NCBI GenBank assembly: GCA_021777135.1
Contig: JAJYDX010000010.1
Span: 1 to 49,537, forward strand
DNA length: 49,537 bases
Direction: 5' to 3'
From: a bacterium
GTDB taxonomy: Bacteria > SZUA-79 > Acidulodesulfobacterales > Acidulodesulfobacteraceae
The notes beneath the pieces were generated by a model, which made no database searches, had not been told where the DNA came from, and worked only from the letters and a program-made list of their open reading frames with translations. How positions within the stretch are numbered: the first letter of the stretch is position 1; every line of letters starts with the position of its first letter. Shown here one piece after another: positions 34,440 to 43,726 of the stretch. Made by a program: the position numbers and the translations under genes.

Positions 34440-34874
34440 ATGGAACAGCAAATATCAAGCTTAAATTCGATAAATACATCTAATAATAATATATATAGTA
34501 CTAATAGTACTACTTCCGGTTCTAATATTAATATAGCTTCAGATGGACAGAACGCAGACGGTAATAATGTTAACGGCGACAATAATTCTATATCTGGCAA
34601 TTCAAATAAAAATATTTCAAGAAATTCAATTCAATCGGCAAGTAATAATGCCGAGAAAGGAAAAGAACTAAGTAAACAGATTGAATCTAATATAAATCCA
34701 ACGCCTATGCTTTCCCAAGCTATGCTTTTTAAGTGGGATGCAAGTGCGGGTGGTGCCGTAATTAATGTAGTAGATTTTAAAACCGGAAAAGTCTTGGCGC
34801 AGATTCCACCTAAATCTGTTTTAAAAATGATGGCGAACTATCAAAAAGGTTCGCTTTATAACAGCAAGTTATAA
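34440..34874 (+). CDS. flaG: FlaG-family flagellar protein
   Basis: A 144-residue protein with an Asn/Ser-rich low-complexity N-terminal half (NSINTSNNNIYSTNS...) and a FlaG domain at the C-terminus (MLFKWDASAGGAVINVVDFKTGKVLAQIPPKSVLKMM). FlaG proteins influence filament length and lie between flagellin and fliD, as here. Palindromes stand on both sides. The low-complexity half probably reflects AT drift. Confidence 0.82.
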   Translation: MEQQISSLNSINTSNNNIYSTNSTTSGSNINIASDGQNADGNNVNGDNNSISGNSNKNISRNSIQSASNNAEKGKELSKQIESNINPTPMLSQAMLFKWDASAGGAVINVVDFKTGKVLAQIPPKSVLKMMANYQKGSLYNSKL

Positions 34875-34904
34875 TTTAGCTAATTAATGTTCACAAAATA
34901 TAGA

Positions 34905-34942
34905 GAATAAAGGGGACAAAATTAATTTTGTCCCCTTTATTC
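34905..34942. repeat. Palindromic element copy 7, between flaG and fliD
   Basis: Arms 34905-34923 and 34924-34942, 19 perfect pairs, core AAAGGGGACAAAATT / AATTTTGTCCCCTTT. The centre differs from other copies (AAAATTAATTTT), so it is a diverged subtype. It ends 15 bases before the fliD start, so it could also cover the fliD ribosome site (GAGGTAA). Confidence 0.85.
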
Positions 34943-34956
34943 CGAGGTAATATAAA

Positions 34957-36417
34957 ATGTCTGTATCTTCAACGTCTTCAATCGGAAGCAGCCTGACACC
35001 AAGTTCGTACCCTAACCAGGGTCTTATAGTTATGGGAACGGGTCCGGATTCCGGAATAAATTATACCTCCATATTAAACGCGCTGGATAAGGCTTTGTCA
35101 GCTCCTATTACATTGATGCAGGATCAGGAGACTCCTCTAAATAACCAGCTTTCAGCATGGCAGTCTATAGGTTCTGATATTTCCGCTTTAAGTTCGTCGG
35201 CTTCTGCTCTCGGCCAGCCGTCTCTCTTTGAATCATATACGGCAAATTCAAGCGATACCTCTGTTGCTACGGCACAGACTTCTTCATCGGCAATTCCTGG
35301 AACATATAATTTAAGCGTTACGGCTTTGGCAACCCAGGGCGTAACAGCATCTCAGGGAGTAGCTTCAACCTCTACAGCCGTTGGAACCGGAACATTCGGT
35401 ATTACGGTAAACGGAAATACTACTAATATAACTATTACATCTTCGAACGATACTCTTGCCGGACTTGTACAGGCTATAAATAATTCGTCAAGCGCCGCTG
35501 GAGTTACAGCATCCATTATTAATAACGGCAGTTCTACGGATCCGTATCAGATTGTCCTTACGAGCAATAAAACCGGAACTAATTATGCTCCTTCGGTTAC
35601 CGACAGTCTTACGGGAGGCACTGCTCTTACATTTTCTACTACCCAAACTGCTACAAATGCGGCTTTAAGCTTTGAAGGAATAAATATCGCAAGCCAATCT
35701 AATACCGTGAGTAACGTTATTCCAGGAGTTACTTTAAGTCTAGGTTCTACCGGTTCAACTACAATAACGGTAGGTTTAGACACTACGGCTATCGATAACG
35801 CCGTAAGCAGTTTTATTTCCGCTTATAATAAAGTAATAAGCGACGTAGCCAGTCAAAATACCGTTACTACGAGCGGCTCTGGCAATAACAAAAGTGCTTC
35901 CATGGGTCCATTGGGCGGAAACACTTCACTTTCTAATCTGATAAACAGTTTAAGCGGTTTCATAGGGAGCGTAGCGCAAGGACTTTCCGGCGATGCAGGT
36001 CTTGCCTCGACATTCGGTATCACTCAGAGTACAAGCGGTTCTGGAACTCTAAGTCTTAATACCGCAACGTTAAACAATATGCTCACGTCTAACCCGCAAG
36101 AGGTTCAGCAGTATTTAAGCTCATTAGTTAACGGGTCGCCTACGGCGGACGGGGCATCTATGGCTGGCGGTATGACAAATTTTTTAAGTACATACACCAA
36201 TCCGGCAAATGGAATAGTGCAGTTCAGCGAACAGAATATAAATGACCAGCTTACAACAATGAACAACCAGATTTCTCTTCAGCAGGCTTTAGTGCAGGAT
36301 CAGATGGGAATATACACCAAACAGTTTTCAAGCCTGGAATCTTATATAGGACAGATGGAAACTACGAATACGACTATGTCTAACAGCATAAAACAGATGA
36401 TCGCAAGCGGCGCTTAA
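34957..36417 (+). CDS. fliD: Flagellar cap protein FliD
   Basis: A 486-residue filament cap that chaperones flagellin folding at the tip. The N-terminal domain has NYTSILNALDKALSAPITLMQDQETPLNNQLSAWQSIGSDIS, and the FliD C-terminal domain has DNAVSSFISAYNKVISDVASQN and a final coiled coil (QISLQQALVQDQMGIYTKQFSSLESYIGQMETTNTTM). The middle beta domains are Ser/Thr-rich. Exported by the flagellar apparatus. fliS follows 51 bases later. Confidence 0.93.
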   Translation: MSVSSTSSIGSSLTPSSYPNQGLIVMGTGPDSGINYTSILNALDKALSAPITLMQDQETPLNNQLSAWQSIGSDISALSSSASALGQPSLFESYTANSSDTSVATAQTSSSAIPGTYNLSVTALATQGVTASQGVASTSTAVGTGTFGITVNGNTTNITITSSNDTLAGLVQAINNSSSAAGVTASIINNGSSTDPYQIVLTSNKTGTNYAPSVTDSLTGGTALTFSTTQTATNAALSFEGINIASQSNTVSNVIPGVTLSLGSTGSTTITVGLDTTAIDNAVSSFISAYNKVISDVASQNTVTTSGSGNNKSASMGPLGGNTSLSNLINSLSGFIGSVAQGLSGDAGLASTFGITQSTSGSGTLSLNTATLNNMLTSNPQEVQQYLSSLVNGSPTADGASMAGGMTNFLSTYTNPANGIVQFSEQNINDQLTTMNNQISLQQALVQDQMGIYTKQFSSLESYIGQMETTNTTMSNSIKQMIASGA

Positions 36418-36468
36418 TACAAAATTTATATTTTATATAGATAAATTCTAAGGAGGATAAATTTAATT

Positions 36469-36930
36469 ATGAATGGAATTTCTACATACGAAAACGTAAA
36501 CGTTAATACTGTAGATCAAGGGACCCTTATTATTATGGCATATGAAGGCGCCATAGGTTTTATCAGTACTGCCAAAGAGAAACTTGCGCAGAACGACTAT
36601 GCAGGGAAATCTATAAATATTTCTAACGCCGTGGCGATAATAAACGAATTAAACGCACGGCTCAACATGGAAAAAGGCGGAGAAACCGCAAAAAATCTTA
36701 ACAAATTATACACCTTTTTATCTATTCATCTTACTACTGCAAATCTTAAAAAAGACGCGCATAAGCTTGATGAATCTCTTAACATACTTCAAAATCTTTT
36801 AAGCGGCTGGAAGATTATAATCGAAAAAGACAGAAAGCAAAATGCGGCAGCTTCGGAATCGAATGCGCCGTTAAAATCAGAACCTGCTTCGGGTGCGCAT
36901 ATTTCTGGCGGCATTGCCGTTTCTGTTTAA
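36469..36930 (+). CDS. fliS: Flagellar export chaperone FliS
   Basis: A 153-residue cytoplasmic chaperone that binds the flagellin C-terminus before export. The four-helix family pattern is visible from YENVNVNTVDQGTLIIMAYEGAIGFISTAKEKL through AVAIINELNARLNMEKGGETAKNLNKLYTFLSIHL. An added Ala/Ser-rich tail (after residue 125) is not part of the fold. AAGGAGG precedes the ATG well. Glycosyltransferase genes follow directly (12 bases). Confidence 0.92.
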   Translation: MNGISTYENVNVNTVDQGTLIIMAYEGAIGFISTAKEKLAQNDYAGKSINISNAVAIINELNARLNMEKGGETAKNLNKLYTFLSIHLTTANLKKDAHKLDESLNILQNLLSGWKIIIEKDRKQNAAASESNAPLKSEPASGAHISGGIAVSV

Positions 36931-36942
36931 TTTGTCGTTTTA

Positions 36943-38583
36943 ATGAAAACCGACGGAAATAATGCATTTATTTTTCAAACGAGGAGAATAGGAGATTTTT
37001 TTCAATCAATTCCTCTTATAGAGTTTGTAACAGCGTCAAAAGAAAACGCAGACATAAAACATGTCGATATATTAATAGACGAAAGCATATATAACGTTAA
37101 AGATGTTTTTAGCCGCGGAATAAATTTTATTACATATAAAAGTTTATTAAATTATACCGATATTCCTATTTCAGCCGACCGGCTGAACGAATTAAATTTA
37201 TTCTTATCAGATTTTACTTCTAAATACGAATTTGCTATAAACTTAAACTACGATTATACAAATTCACTTTTTTTAAGTTTTTTTCAGAATCAAAAAAAAG
37301 GTTTTATCGTCCTTAACAAATCTTCTAAAACAGCTGAATCCATCTCTAAAACAGGAGCGGCAAACTATCTTTTTAATATAGTTAAAAACCGCAATCTGAA
37401 CAGAATAAATATAGTAGATATATATTCACTCATAGGAAGCGAAAAACCAGCTGAAATAAAGGCTTCATACAATATTATAAACTTAAAAAAACAGCTTAAA
37501 AACAAAAAAAGGCTAATTGACGGAGAACCTATAAGAATTTGTATTTCTATTGGGGCAACGCATCCTAAAAGGATCTGGCAGTATGAAAATTATGCAAAAC
37601 TGATTAAATTGCTGTCGAAAAATCTTAACTGCCAAATAATATTGGTCGGAACGGCGGAAGAAAAGCCTGCAGCCGAAGAAATAAAGAAAAACATTCACTT
37701 GAATGATGGCGTTAATATTACTGATTTAACGGGAAAGACGAACCTTCAGGAACTTATTTATCTTATAAAAGATTTTGATATTATCGTTGCATCCGATACC
37801 GGAACCTTGCATATAGCGCAGATTTTTAACGTGCCATCCGTTTCGATATTTACCGGCAATGCAAACTTTTACGAAACCGGACCGCATATAGAAAATTCAT
37901 ATATAATTTATTCAAAGACGGAATGCTATCCGTGCTTGCAGAATGAAACGTGCCGTTTAAACTTTGCCTGTAAAAACGATATCAATCCGGAAGACGTTTT
38001 TAATTTAACGCTGATGCAGGTTGCAAGTAATAAATTAGGCTCGGCACATAAAGGCGGAAAAATCGACCTTTCGGATATTAAAAACAGAGTCGAAGCTAAC
38101 GTTAAAAAAGGAAATTTTTCGGTCGCCGTCTGTAAACATATAGATTCAGTTCATTTTTATCCGCTGCGAAAGCAAAAAATTAACAAAACGGAACTTGCTT
38201 CCGAAATATTAAAGTTCTGCTGGATTAACGTTCTGTCTAACGGTAGCTTAAAAGCCGATAAAAATAAAGTTTTGAGATATACTAATAAATATTATAAAAT
38301 AGACGAAAATACCGTAAACTCTTTAATCCGGGAAATATATTTTATTAAAACCGTATTCGAAAACGGTTTGAAGTCTTTCGGATGCAGTCATGCGGATGTT
38401 TCGTATTTCGAAAAATTTAAAGATGCCGTTAAATCACTTGGGTCAAACTATAATTATCTTAAGCTTGCCTGCGATTATTTCATGGACGAATTAAAGTCGT
38501 CAGGAGCCTCTAAAAGTTTTGGCGATATTCTTTTGCTTTTAAATAATGCTTTATCCATATTAAATTCATTTAGCTTTATATGA
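36943..38583 (+). CDS. GT9 (heptosyltransferase-like) glycosyltransferase
   Basis: A 546-residue cytoplasmic GT-B enzyme. The acceptor-domain start FQTRRIGDFFQSIPLIEFV and the donor-domain blocks ICISIGATHPKRIWQYENYAKLIK and IIVASDTGTLHIAQIFNVPSVSIFTG are GT9 signatures. After the standard 350 residues it has a C-terminal extension of about 190 residues with no recognised domain. A cysteine cluster (CYPCLQNETCRLNFAC) lies at the end of the GT part. It shares its plan with the gene at 40389. Placed after fliS, it probably builds a flagellin or surface glycan. Confidence 0.8.
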   Translation: MKTDGNNAFIFQTRRIGDFFQSIPLIEFVTASKENADIKHVDILIDESIYNVKDVFSRGINFITYKSLLNYTDIPISADRLNELNLFLSDFTSKYEFAINLNYDYTNSLFLSFFQNQKKGFIVLNKSSKTAESISKTGAANYLFNIVKNRNLNRINIVDIYSLIGSEKPAEIKASYNIINLKKQLKNKKRLIDGEPIRICISIGATHPKRIWQYENYAKLIKLLSKNLNCQIILVGTAEEKPAAEEIKKNIHLNDGVNITDLTGKTNLQELIYLIKDFDIIVASDTGTLHIAQIFNVPSVSIFTGNANFYETGPHIENSYIIYSKTECYPCLQNETCRLNFACKNDINPEDVFNLTLMQVASNKLGSAHKGGKIDLSDIKNRVEANVKKGNFSVAVCKHIDSVHFYPLRKQKINKTELASEILKFCWINVLSNGSLKADKNKVLRYTNKYYKIDENTVNSLIREIYFIKTVFENGLKSFGCSHADVSYFEKFKDAVKSLGSNYNYLKLACDYFMDELKSSGASKSFGDILLLLNNALSILNSFSFI

Positions 38584-40382
38584 ATAATTTAAAAAATTTC
38601 GAAATAGTGCAAACTAAAAAGAACGGTTCCCCATCCTTTAAGATTAACGGGATTACCGTCCATTCGGTTTACGACCCAGTTTCGGAAGCCCTGAAATGGG
38701 CGGCTCAAGTCATGGAGCGGATTGCCTCTGAAGGCAATCCGGATAAAATTATAATTTTCGGATTGGGAGCGGGTTATCATGTGGAAGCCCTGATAAAATC
38801 TTTAAGGGGTTTGGAAGGCCAGATAAGTAAAATAAATATAGAAGCAATAGAGCCGTCCGAAGAATCTTTAAATTTTATAAAAAATAATTTTAATGTCGTC
38901 AAATTATTAGAAGATATTAAGCTTACCGTTTTAGATTCGGACTCTTTTGGAGAAATTTCCGAAATTTCAGCAAAACTCGAACTCGATAAAGGTAATATAT
39001 TATTATGCGGACTTCCGTCGTATGAAAAAATATTTTCTGACATTTACGGTTTAATATACAAACTTCACGGCATCAATCAGTTTTTTACCCCTTCTTCCTT
39101 CAGGGTTTTAGTAGTCCAGCCGATGTATGGCGGGTCTTCGACTATCGGGAATTATATGTATTCGGCTTTTTTAAATCTCGGTTACGACGTAAAAATATTA
39201 GATTTTTCAAAATTTCACGATGCCTATAAATACCTCGGGGAATTTACTCCCAACGAAGACCATGTAAATACCTTAAAGCAAAGCCTGTTTAATCTTATGT
39301 CCGAGGCGCTGCTTTCTTTCGTATTTAACGATCCGCCGGATCTCGTCGTTTTTATGGCTCAATCTCCGGCAAGCGAAAGGACACTGCTTAAGTTAAGAAG
39401 CATGGGAATTAAAACAGCATACTGGTTCGTCGAGGATTTCAGGACGCTTACCTACTGGAATACTATAGCCGGGAACGTGGATTATTTTTTTACAATACAG
39501 AAAGACGATTTTTTCGAAGAACTAAAAAACATCGGCGCAAATAATTATCACTATCTTCCATTAGCCTGCCTGCCCGATTTTCATAAAAAAATTACTGAAA
39601 TTAATGGGGAAGACAAAATAAGATACGGTTCCGACGTAAGTTTTGCCGGAGCGGGATATTATAATAGAAAAAACGTTTTTGCTCAACTGATAGACTTTAA
39701 TTTTAAAATATGGGGAAACGACTGGTATGTCGGACTACCTTTAAGCCTGTTAATTCAGGAAGGCGGCAAGCGGTTTACCGAAGAAGAAGCCGTAAAAATA
39801 TACAACTATTCAAAGATAAACATAAACCTTCATTCTTCCATGTGGCACTGGGACATAAACCCAAACGGAGATTTTTTGAATCCAAGAGTTTATGAAATAC
39901 TAGCCTGCGGCGGTTTTCAACTCGTGGACAAGCGCAAATATCTGGAAGGAGTTTTCGAAGACGGAAAAGATTTAGTCGTTTTCGAAACGGTGGACGACTT
40001 AAGAAAAAAAATAAAATATTATCTTGAAAACGAAGAAGAAAGACAGGCTATCGCCTTTCATGGCAGGGAAACCGTCGTAAAGAACCATACGTACGAGAGC
40101 CGCATACGCAGGATGATGAATATAATACTTTTGGATTCTTACGAACATATAAAATCTAAGCTTGAAAGCAGAAAAGAAAATATAACCGTACTTTTAAAAG
40201 CTACGGAAGGCAATAAAGAACTTCACGACCTTATTATGCAGTTTTCCGATAAAAAATCCCTTTCCATAAAAGATATGGTCGAGCAGATAAAAAGCGGCAA
40301 AGGAAGGCTGTCGAAATCTGAAGCCACTATTTTAATGCTGTGGGCGATAAAACTGAAATTAGTCAAACTCGAAGGCTTGTAA
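38580..40382 (+). CDS. CgeB-like glycosyltransferase with added N-terminal domain
   Basis: A 600-residue protein. Residues 1-180 resemble the Rossmann part of motility accessory factor-like proteins (NPDKIIIFGLGAGYHVEALIKSL). From about residue 180 it is a CgeB/DUF3880-type GT-B protein (FRVLVVQPMYGGSSTIGNYMYSAFLNLGYDVKILDF, KTAYWFVEDFRTLTYW, FAGAGYYNRKN, NPRVYEILACGGFQLVD). The last domain is Glyco_trans_1_2. It overlaps the preceding gene by 4 bases and precedes a second GT9 gene by 6, so all are one operon. Probably adds a sugar to flagellin or a related chain. Confidence 0.72.
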   Translation: MNNLKNFEIVQTKKNGSPSFKINGITVHSVYDPVSEALKWAAQVMERIASEGNPDKIIIFGLGAGYHVEALIKSLRGLEGQISKINIEAIEPSEESLNFIKNNFNVVKLLEDIKLTVLDSDSFGEISEISAKLELDKGNILLCGLPSYEKIFSDIYGLIYKLHGINQFFTPSSFRVLVVQPMYGGSSTIGNYMYSAFLNLGYDVKILDFSKFHDAYKYLGEFTPNEDHVNTLKQSLFNLMSEALLSFVFNDPPDLVVFMAQSPASERTLLKLRSMGIKTAYWFVEDFRTLTYWNTIAGNVDYFFTIQKDDFFEELKNIGANNYHYLPLACLPDFHKKITEINGEDKIRYGSDVSFAGAGYYNRKNVFAQLIDFNFKIWGNDWYVGLPLSLLIQEGGKRFTEEEAVKIYNYSKININLHSSMWHWDINPNGDFLNPRVYEILACGGFQLVDKRKYLEGVFEDGKDLVVFETVDDLRKKIKYYLENEEERQAIAFHGRETVVKNHTYESRIRRMMNIILLDSYEHIKSKLESRKENITVLLKATEGNKELHDLIMQFSDKKSLSIKDMVEQIKSGKGRLSKSEATILMLWAIKLKLVKLEGL

Positions 40383-40388
40383 TTTCGC

Positions 40389-42110
40389 ATGAAAAACATA
40401 ATCATACTAAATCTTACCCGAATGGGCGACCTCATACAGTCCACCGCCCTGTTTAAAAAAATTAAATCGGCATATCCAGAAAGCCGCGTCAAACTTCTAA
40501 TTTCTACCGAGTTTACGGAAATTGCGCCATTTCTTCCTTACATAGACGAGATTAAAGCTATAGATATTACCGGACTTTCAGAACTGTTAAAAGCAAATAA
40601 TTTCGAATTTACATTAGACGTGTTAAATGCTTTAAGCGTTATATTTGAAGGAATTTTGCCGGTAAATTATGACCTTGCCGTAAACCTTTCCCATGACGAA
40701 TTCAGCGTCTATTTTCTTTATATATTGAATTCGTTAAAAAACATAGGTATATCGATAACCCGCGAAGGAAAGATAGTATCTAACGACGAAATGATAGCCT
40801 ATATGTTTTCTGCCGTTAAAAACAGAAAAGTAAGCGTTTTAAATCTTGTAGATATTTATGAAAGAACCGTTAATGTCGACCGGGGCCCGGATAAAGCGCA
40901 TATAAATAATATTTTTCTGGATACTCAGAAAGCGGACGGAGATGACAAAGAGTGGGAAGTCTTAAAAAAATACGGATTAGATGACGATAGTGAGACGCTT
41001 ATTTCATTCGCTATAGGCGCGTCGACACCCCTTAAAAAGTGGCGTTACGACTATTTTGCCGAACTTGCAAAGATGTTTCTTGCAGGTAATCCAAAAATTA
41101 AAGTGGTTTTGCTTGGGGCAGGCTACGATGTTCAAGCCGGCGGTTATATAGAAGCCGCCGTCGCAAACGAAAAGCTTCTAAACCTTACCGGCAAAACTTC
41201 CGTTTCCGATCTTGTCTATGTCGTAAAACGTTCAAATCTTCTTATAACCCACGACACCGGGACTATGCATATAGGAGTGGCCGTAGGGACTAAATTGATA
41301 GTTATATACACCGGAAACGTCGGATTTTTGGAAACCGGACCGTACGCGGAAAATCAGTTGCTCGTGGTACCTGATATAGGATGTTTCCCATGCGATTTTA
41401 ACCTGAAATGTTTAAATCCTGTATGTCAGAGTTTTATTAAACCCGAATATATTTACGATATAGCGTTAACGGTTATAGAAAAGGATAATTATAAAGAAAA
41501 ATTACATAAATATAAAGATACTGGCATCATTCCTTATCTGTCGAGATTTGATTCTAAGCAATTTATCGATTTTTTGCCCGCCGTTAAAACAAAGCTTAAT
41601 TTTAAAGATTTAAAATTAAAAGTGCTTAAATTAGCGCTAGAACATTATTACGAAGGAGATTTCAGGAATATAGACGAAAACGAAATCGAACTTTTTCTTG
41701 ACTGTTTCGAGGGCATAGAATATAATCTTAGCTTAGACGCCGCCGAAGAATTAAATGTCGTCGAAAGCCTTATTTCTTTGTGCGAAAAAGGTATGTCGGA
41801 GACGAAAAAAATGCTCAATCTTGCCTTAAAAGATCCGTTTAATTCAAAAAAAATAGAAGAATATACAGGCAGAGTTCAATCTATAGATCTCGAATTAAAA
41901 TATCTGTCCTCTGTTTACGACGACCTGTCTTTGTTTAACCAGATTCACGTAATAAATCAGAATAGTTCAATGAGCTACGACCTGTTCGGCCTCGCCGTAG
42001 ATTCCCTTAAAAGTTATTCTAAATATAAACTTCAGTTAAATATTTTTAGAAAAGTATCAACTTTATTTTTAAATAAAATAAAAAATTATAAGACGGAGGA
42101 GTTAATATGA
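40389..42110 (+). CDS. Second GT9 (heptosyltransferase-like) glycosyltransferase
   Basis: A 573-residue paralogue of the GT9 gene at 36943. Blocks are NLTRMGDLIQSTALFKKIKSAYPE at the start, LISFAIGASTPLKKWRYDYFAELAKMF, and LITHDTGTMHIGVAVGTKLIVIYTGNVGFLETGPY. The cluster CFPCDFNLKCLNPVC parallels that of the other gene. It too carries a C-terminal extension (about 210 residues, helical). Two enzymes of one type in series suggest two similar sugar links. Its end overlaps the next start by 4 bases. Confidence 0.82.
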   Translation: MKNIIILNLTRMGDLIQSTALFKKIKSAYPESRVKLLISTEFTEIAPFLPYIDEIKAIDITGLSELLKANNFEFTLDVLNALSVIFEGILPVNYDLAVNLSHDEFSVYFLYILNSLKNIGISITREGKIVSNDEMIAYMFSAVKNRKVSVLNLVDIYERTVNVDRGPDKAHINNIFLDTQKADGDDKEWEVLKKYGLDDDSETLISFAIGASTPLKKWRYDYFAELAKMFLAGNPKIKVVLLGAGYDVQAGGYIEAAVANEKLLNLTGKTSVSDLVYVVKRSNLLITHDTGTMHIGVAVGTKLIVIYTGNVGFLETGPYAENQLLVVPDIGCFPCDFNLKCLNPVCQSFIKPEYIYDIALTVIEKDNYKEKLHKYKDTGIIPYLSRFDSKQFIDFLPAVKTKLNFKDLKLKVLKLALEHYYEGDFRNIDENEIELFLDCFEGIEYNLSLDAAEELNVVESLISLCEKGMSETKKMLNLALKDPFNSKKIEEYTGRVQSIDLELKYLSSVYDDLSLFNQIHVINQNSSMSYDLFGLAVDSLKSYSKYKLQLNIFRKVSTLFLNKIKNYKTEELI

Positions 42111-42745
42111 AACTATGTGTTGACGAAAATTTAAGCGATTCCGCTTCAGATGCAGGAAGTATATACGATATTTTATACGGAGGCGACATAAAGCGCCTTA
42201 TTCCTGAAGGCAGAGTAATAAAAAACATAGTTATAAATGGAACGGAATATAACGATTTATTGCTGGACGCCGATAAATCTAAAACATTTAAGTTGTCGGA
42301 CCGAGACGAAATAAAAATAGCCACTATGAGTCAGCTTGATCTTCTAAATGGTTCTATAGATGCAGCTATAGCGTTTTTAAAAGAATTTAAAAACGGCATA
42401 GTAAAAACGACGGACGAAATAAGATGGGGCAACAGTATAGGAGGGTTTAAAAATTTCTCGGAATATCTTAAGGGACTTACTACCTTCGTTCAGATTATGG
42501 AGAAGATATCGGAGTTTTTAAAAGTAGATTATAACAATCTTGTTTATGAGGACAAAAGCATTCAGTCTTATTTTAACGACCTCGAAAGGATTCTTGCTTC
42601 CGTCCTTTCCACGCAGGTCGAACAGGATTACGTTTTGCTTGCCGACGTGGTCGAGTTTGAACTGAAACCTAATATAGATATATGGGGTAATATTTTGGAA
42701 GATATGAAAACTAAAATAAACGGCAAGATAAATGCTGGCAAATGA
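42107..42745 (+). CDS. Unknown protein of the glycan locus
   Basis: A 212-residue protein with no family I recognise. The first 80 residues look beta-rich (IKNIVINGTEYNDLLLDADKSKTFKLSDRDEIKIATM). From there on it is helical (LDLLNGSIDAAIAFLKEFKNGIVKTTDEIRWG). It has no signal peptide or membrane segment and only one cysteine. Overlaps at both ends with the GT9 and sulfotransferase genes show it is translated with them, and a scaffold or regulatory role in the same pathway is possible. GGAGG before the ATG is good. Confidence 0.6.
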   Translation: MKLCVDENLSDSASDAGSIYDILYGGDIKRLIPEGRVIKNIVINGTEYNDLLLDADKSKTFKLSDRDEIKIATMSQLDLLNGSIDAAIAFLKEFKNGIVKTTDEIRWGNSIGGFKNFSEYLKGLTTFVQIMEKISEFLKVDYNNLVYEDKSIQSYFNDLERILASVLSTQVEQDYVLLADVVEFELKPNIDIWGNILEDMKTKINGKINAGK

Positions 42746-43697
42746 AACAGGCAGGAAGAGAGTTATAGCCGTAATAGGCGTTCAGCGGAGCGGCACGAGT
42801 TCAATTACGAGAGGGCTTCAGGTTTTAGGAGTCAATCTTGGAAATTTATATGGACCTAATGTGGTTGGTCCGGACAATGAAAAAGGATATTTCGAGGATT
42901 TGGAAATAAGCCATTTAGACGTAAGCATGCTTAACTCTATCGGCTATACCTGGGATAATCCGGTTTTGCCCATATTTGACGATAATACGAAGCATATTTT
43001 ATCGGCTTTTTATCCTATCGCCGCAAATATCCTGCAAAGGAGATTTGAATCAACGGATTTATTCGGTTTTAAGGACCCTTTAATCACCAGGCTTTTGCCT
43101 TTATGGAACGAGGTATTTAAAGATGCCGGAGTAGAAGTATCTTATATAATAGCATGCCGCAATCCTTTAAGCACGGCAAAATCTATGCAGAAAAGGGACG
43201 ACTTCGATATAATTAAAGGGTGCTATATATGGCTCGGCTATATTATGGCTTCTTTGATTCATTCGGCGGGTTATAACCGTATAATCGTCGATTACGACGA
43301 GTTGATGAAAAACCCCGAAAAACAGCTTGAAAGGACGGCGGAGAGTTTAAATTTAAAATTCGACAGGAAAAGTCCGGAGTTTAAGGAATATAAAAGTTCT
43401 TTTTTGAGCGAATCTCTGAGACATACAAGTTTTGGGATAGGCGAACTTGCGGCAAATCCGGATATCCCGCCTAAAATTACCGAACTTTATGTTTTGCTTA
43501 AACGCATAGCAATGGATGAAATTTCAATAGACAATATCGAAGCGGCGGCGAAGATTAATAAAATTTATTCATGGATGACGGAACTCCGCTCGACACTTTT
43601 GTATATGCAGGCGCAATTCGATGCGTTGTATTTTCTAAAAAAACAACTTAAAGAAAAAGACGATAAAATTGCCGAATTACAAAACCTCGACATCTAA
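42732..43697 (+). CDS. Sulfotransferase family protein
   Basis: A 321-residue P-loop enzyme with the PAPS 5'-phosphosulfate loop IGVQRSGTSSITRG (from residue 15) and the 3'-phosphate block IIACRNPLSTAKSMQKRD. It would transfer sulfate from PAPS to a sugar or other acceptor. It lies amid glycosyltransferases, and a CysC-like remnant (PAPS synthesis) stands 2 kb downstream, so a sulfated glycan is likely but inferred. The C-terminus is helical and ends in KKQLKEKDDKIAELQN, a coiled coil that may pair with a partner. Confidence 0.78.
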   Translation: MLANETGRKRVIAVIGVQRSGTSSITRGLQVLGVNLGNLYGPNVVGPDNEKGYFEDLEISHLDVSMLNSIGYTWDNPVLPIFDDNTKHILSAFYPIAANILQRRFESTDLFGFKDPLITRLLPLWNEVFKDAGVEVSYIIACRNPLSTAKSMQKRDDFDIIKGCYIWLGYIMASLIHSAGYNRIIVDYDELMKNPEKQLERTAESLNLKFDRKSPEFKEYKSSFLSESLRHTSFGIGELAANPDIPPKITELYVLLKRIAMDEISIDNIEAAAKINKIYSWMTELRSTLLYMQAQFDALYFLKKQLKEKDDKIAELQNLDI

Positions 43698-43726
43698 ACT
43701 TAAATATTTAATTTATATATTTATAA

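Noticed and set aside
34373-34600. Minus-strand ORF containing GTDLKSVP
   Set aside because: The peptide comes from the palindrome between flagellin and flaG, which reads alike on both strands; the ORF is opposite flaG and has no start signal.
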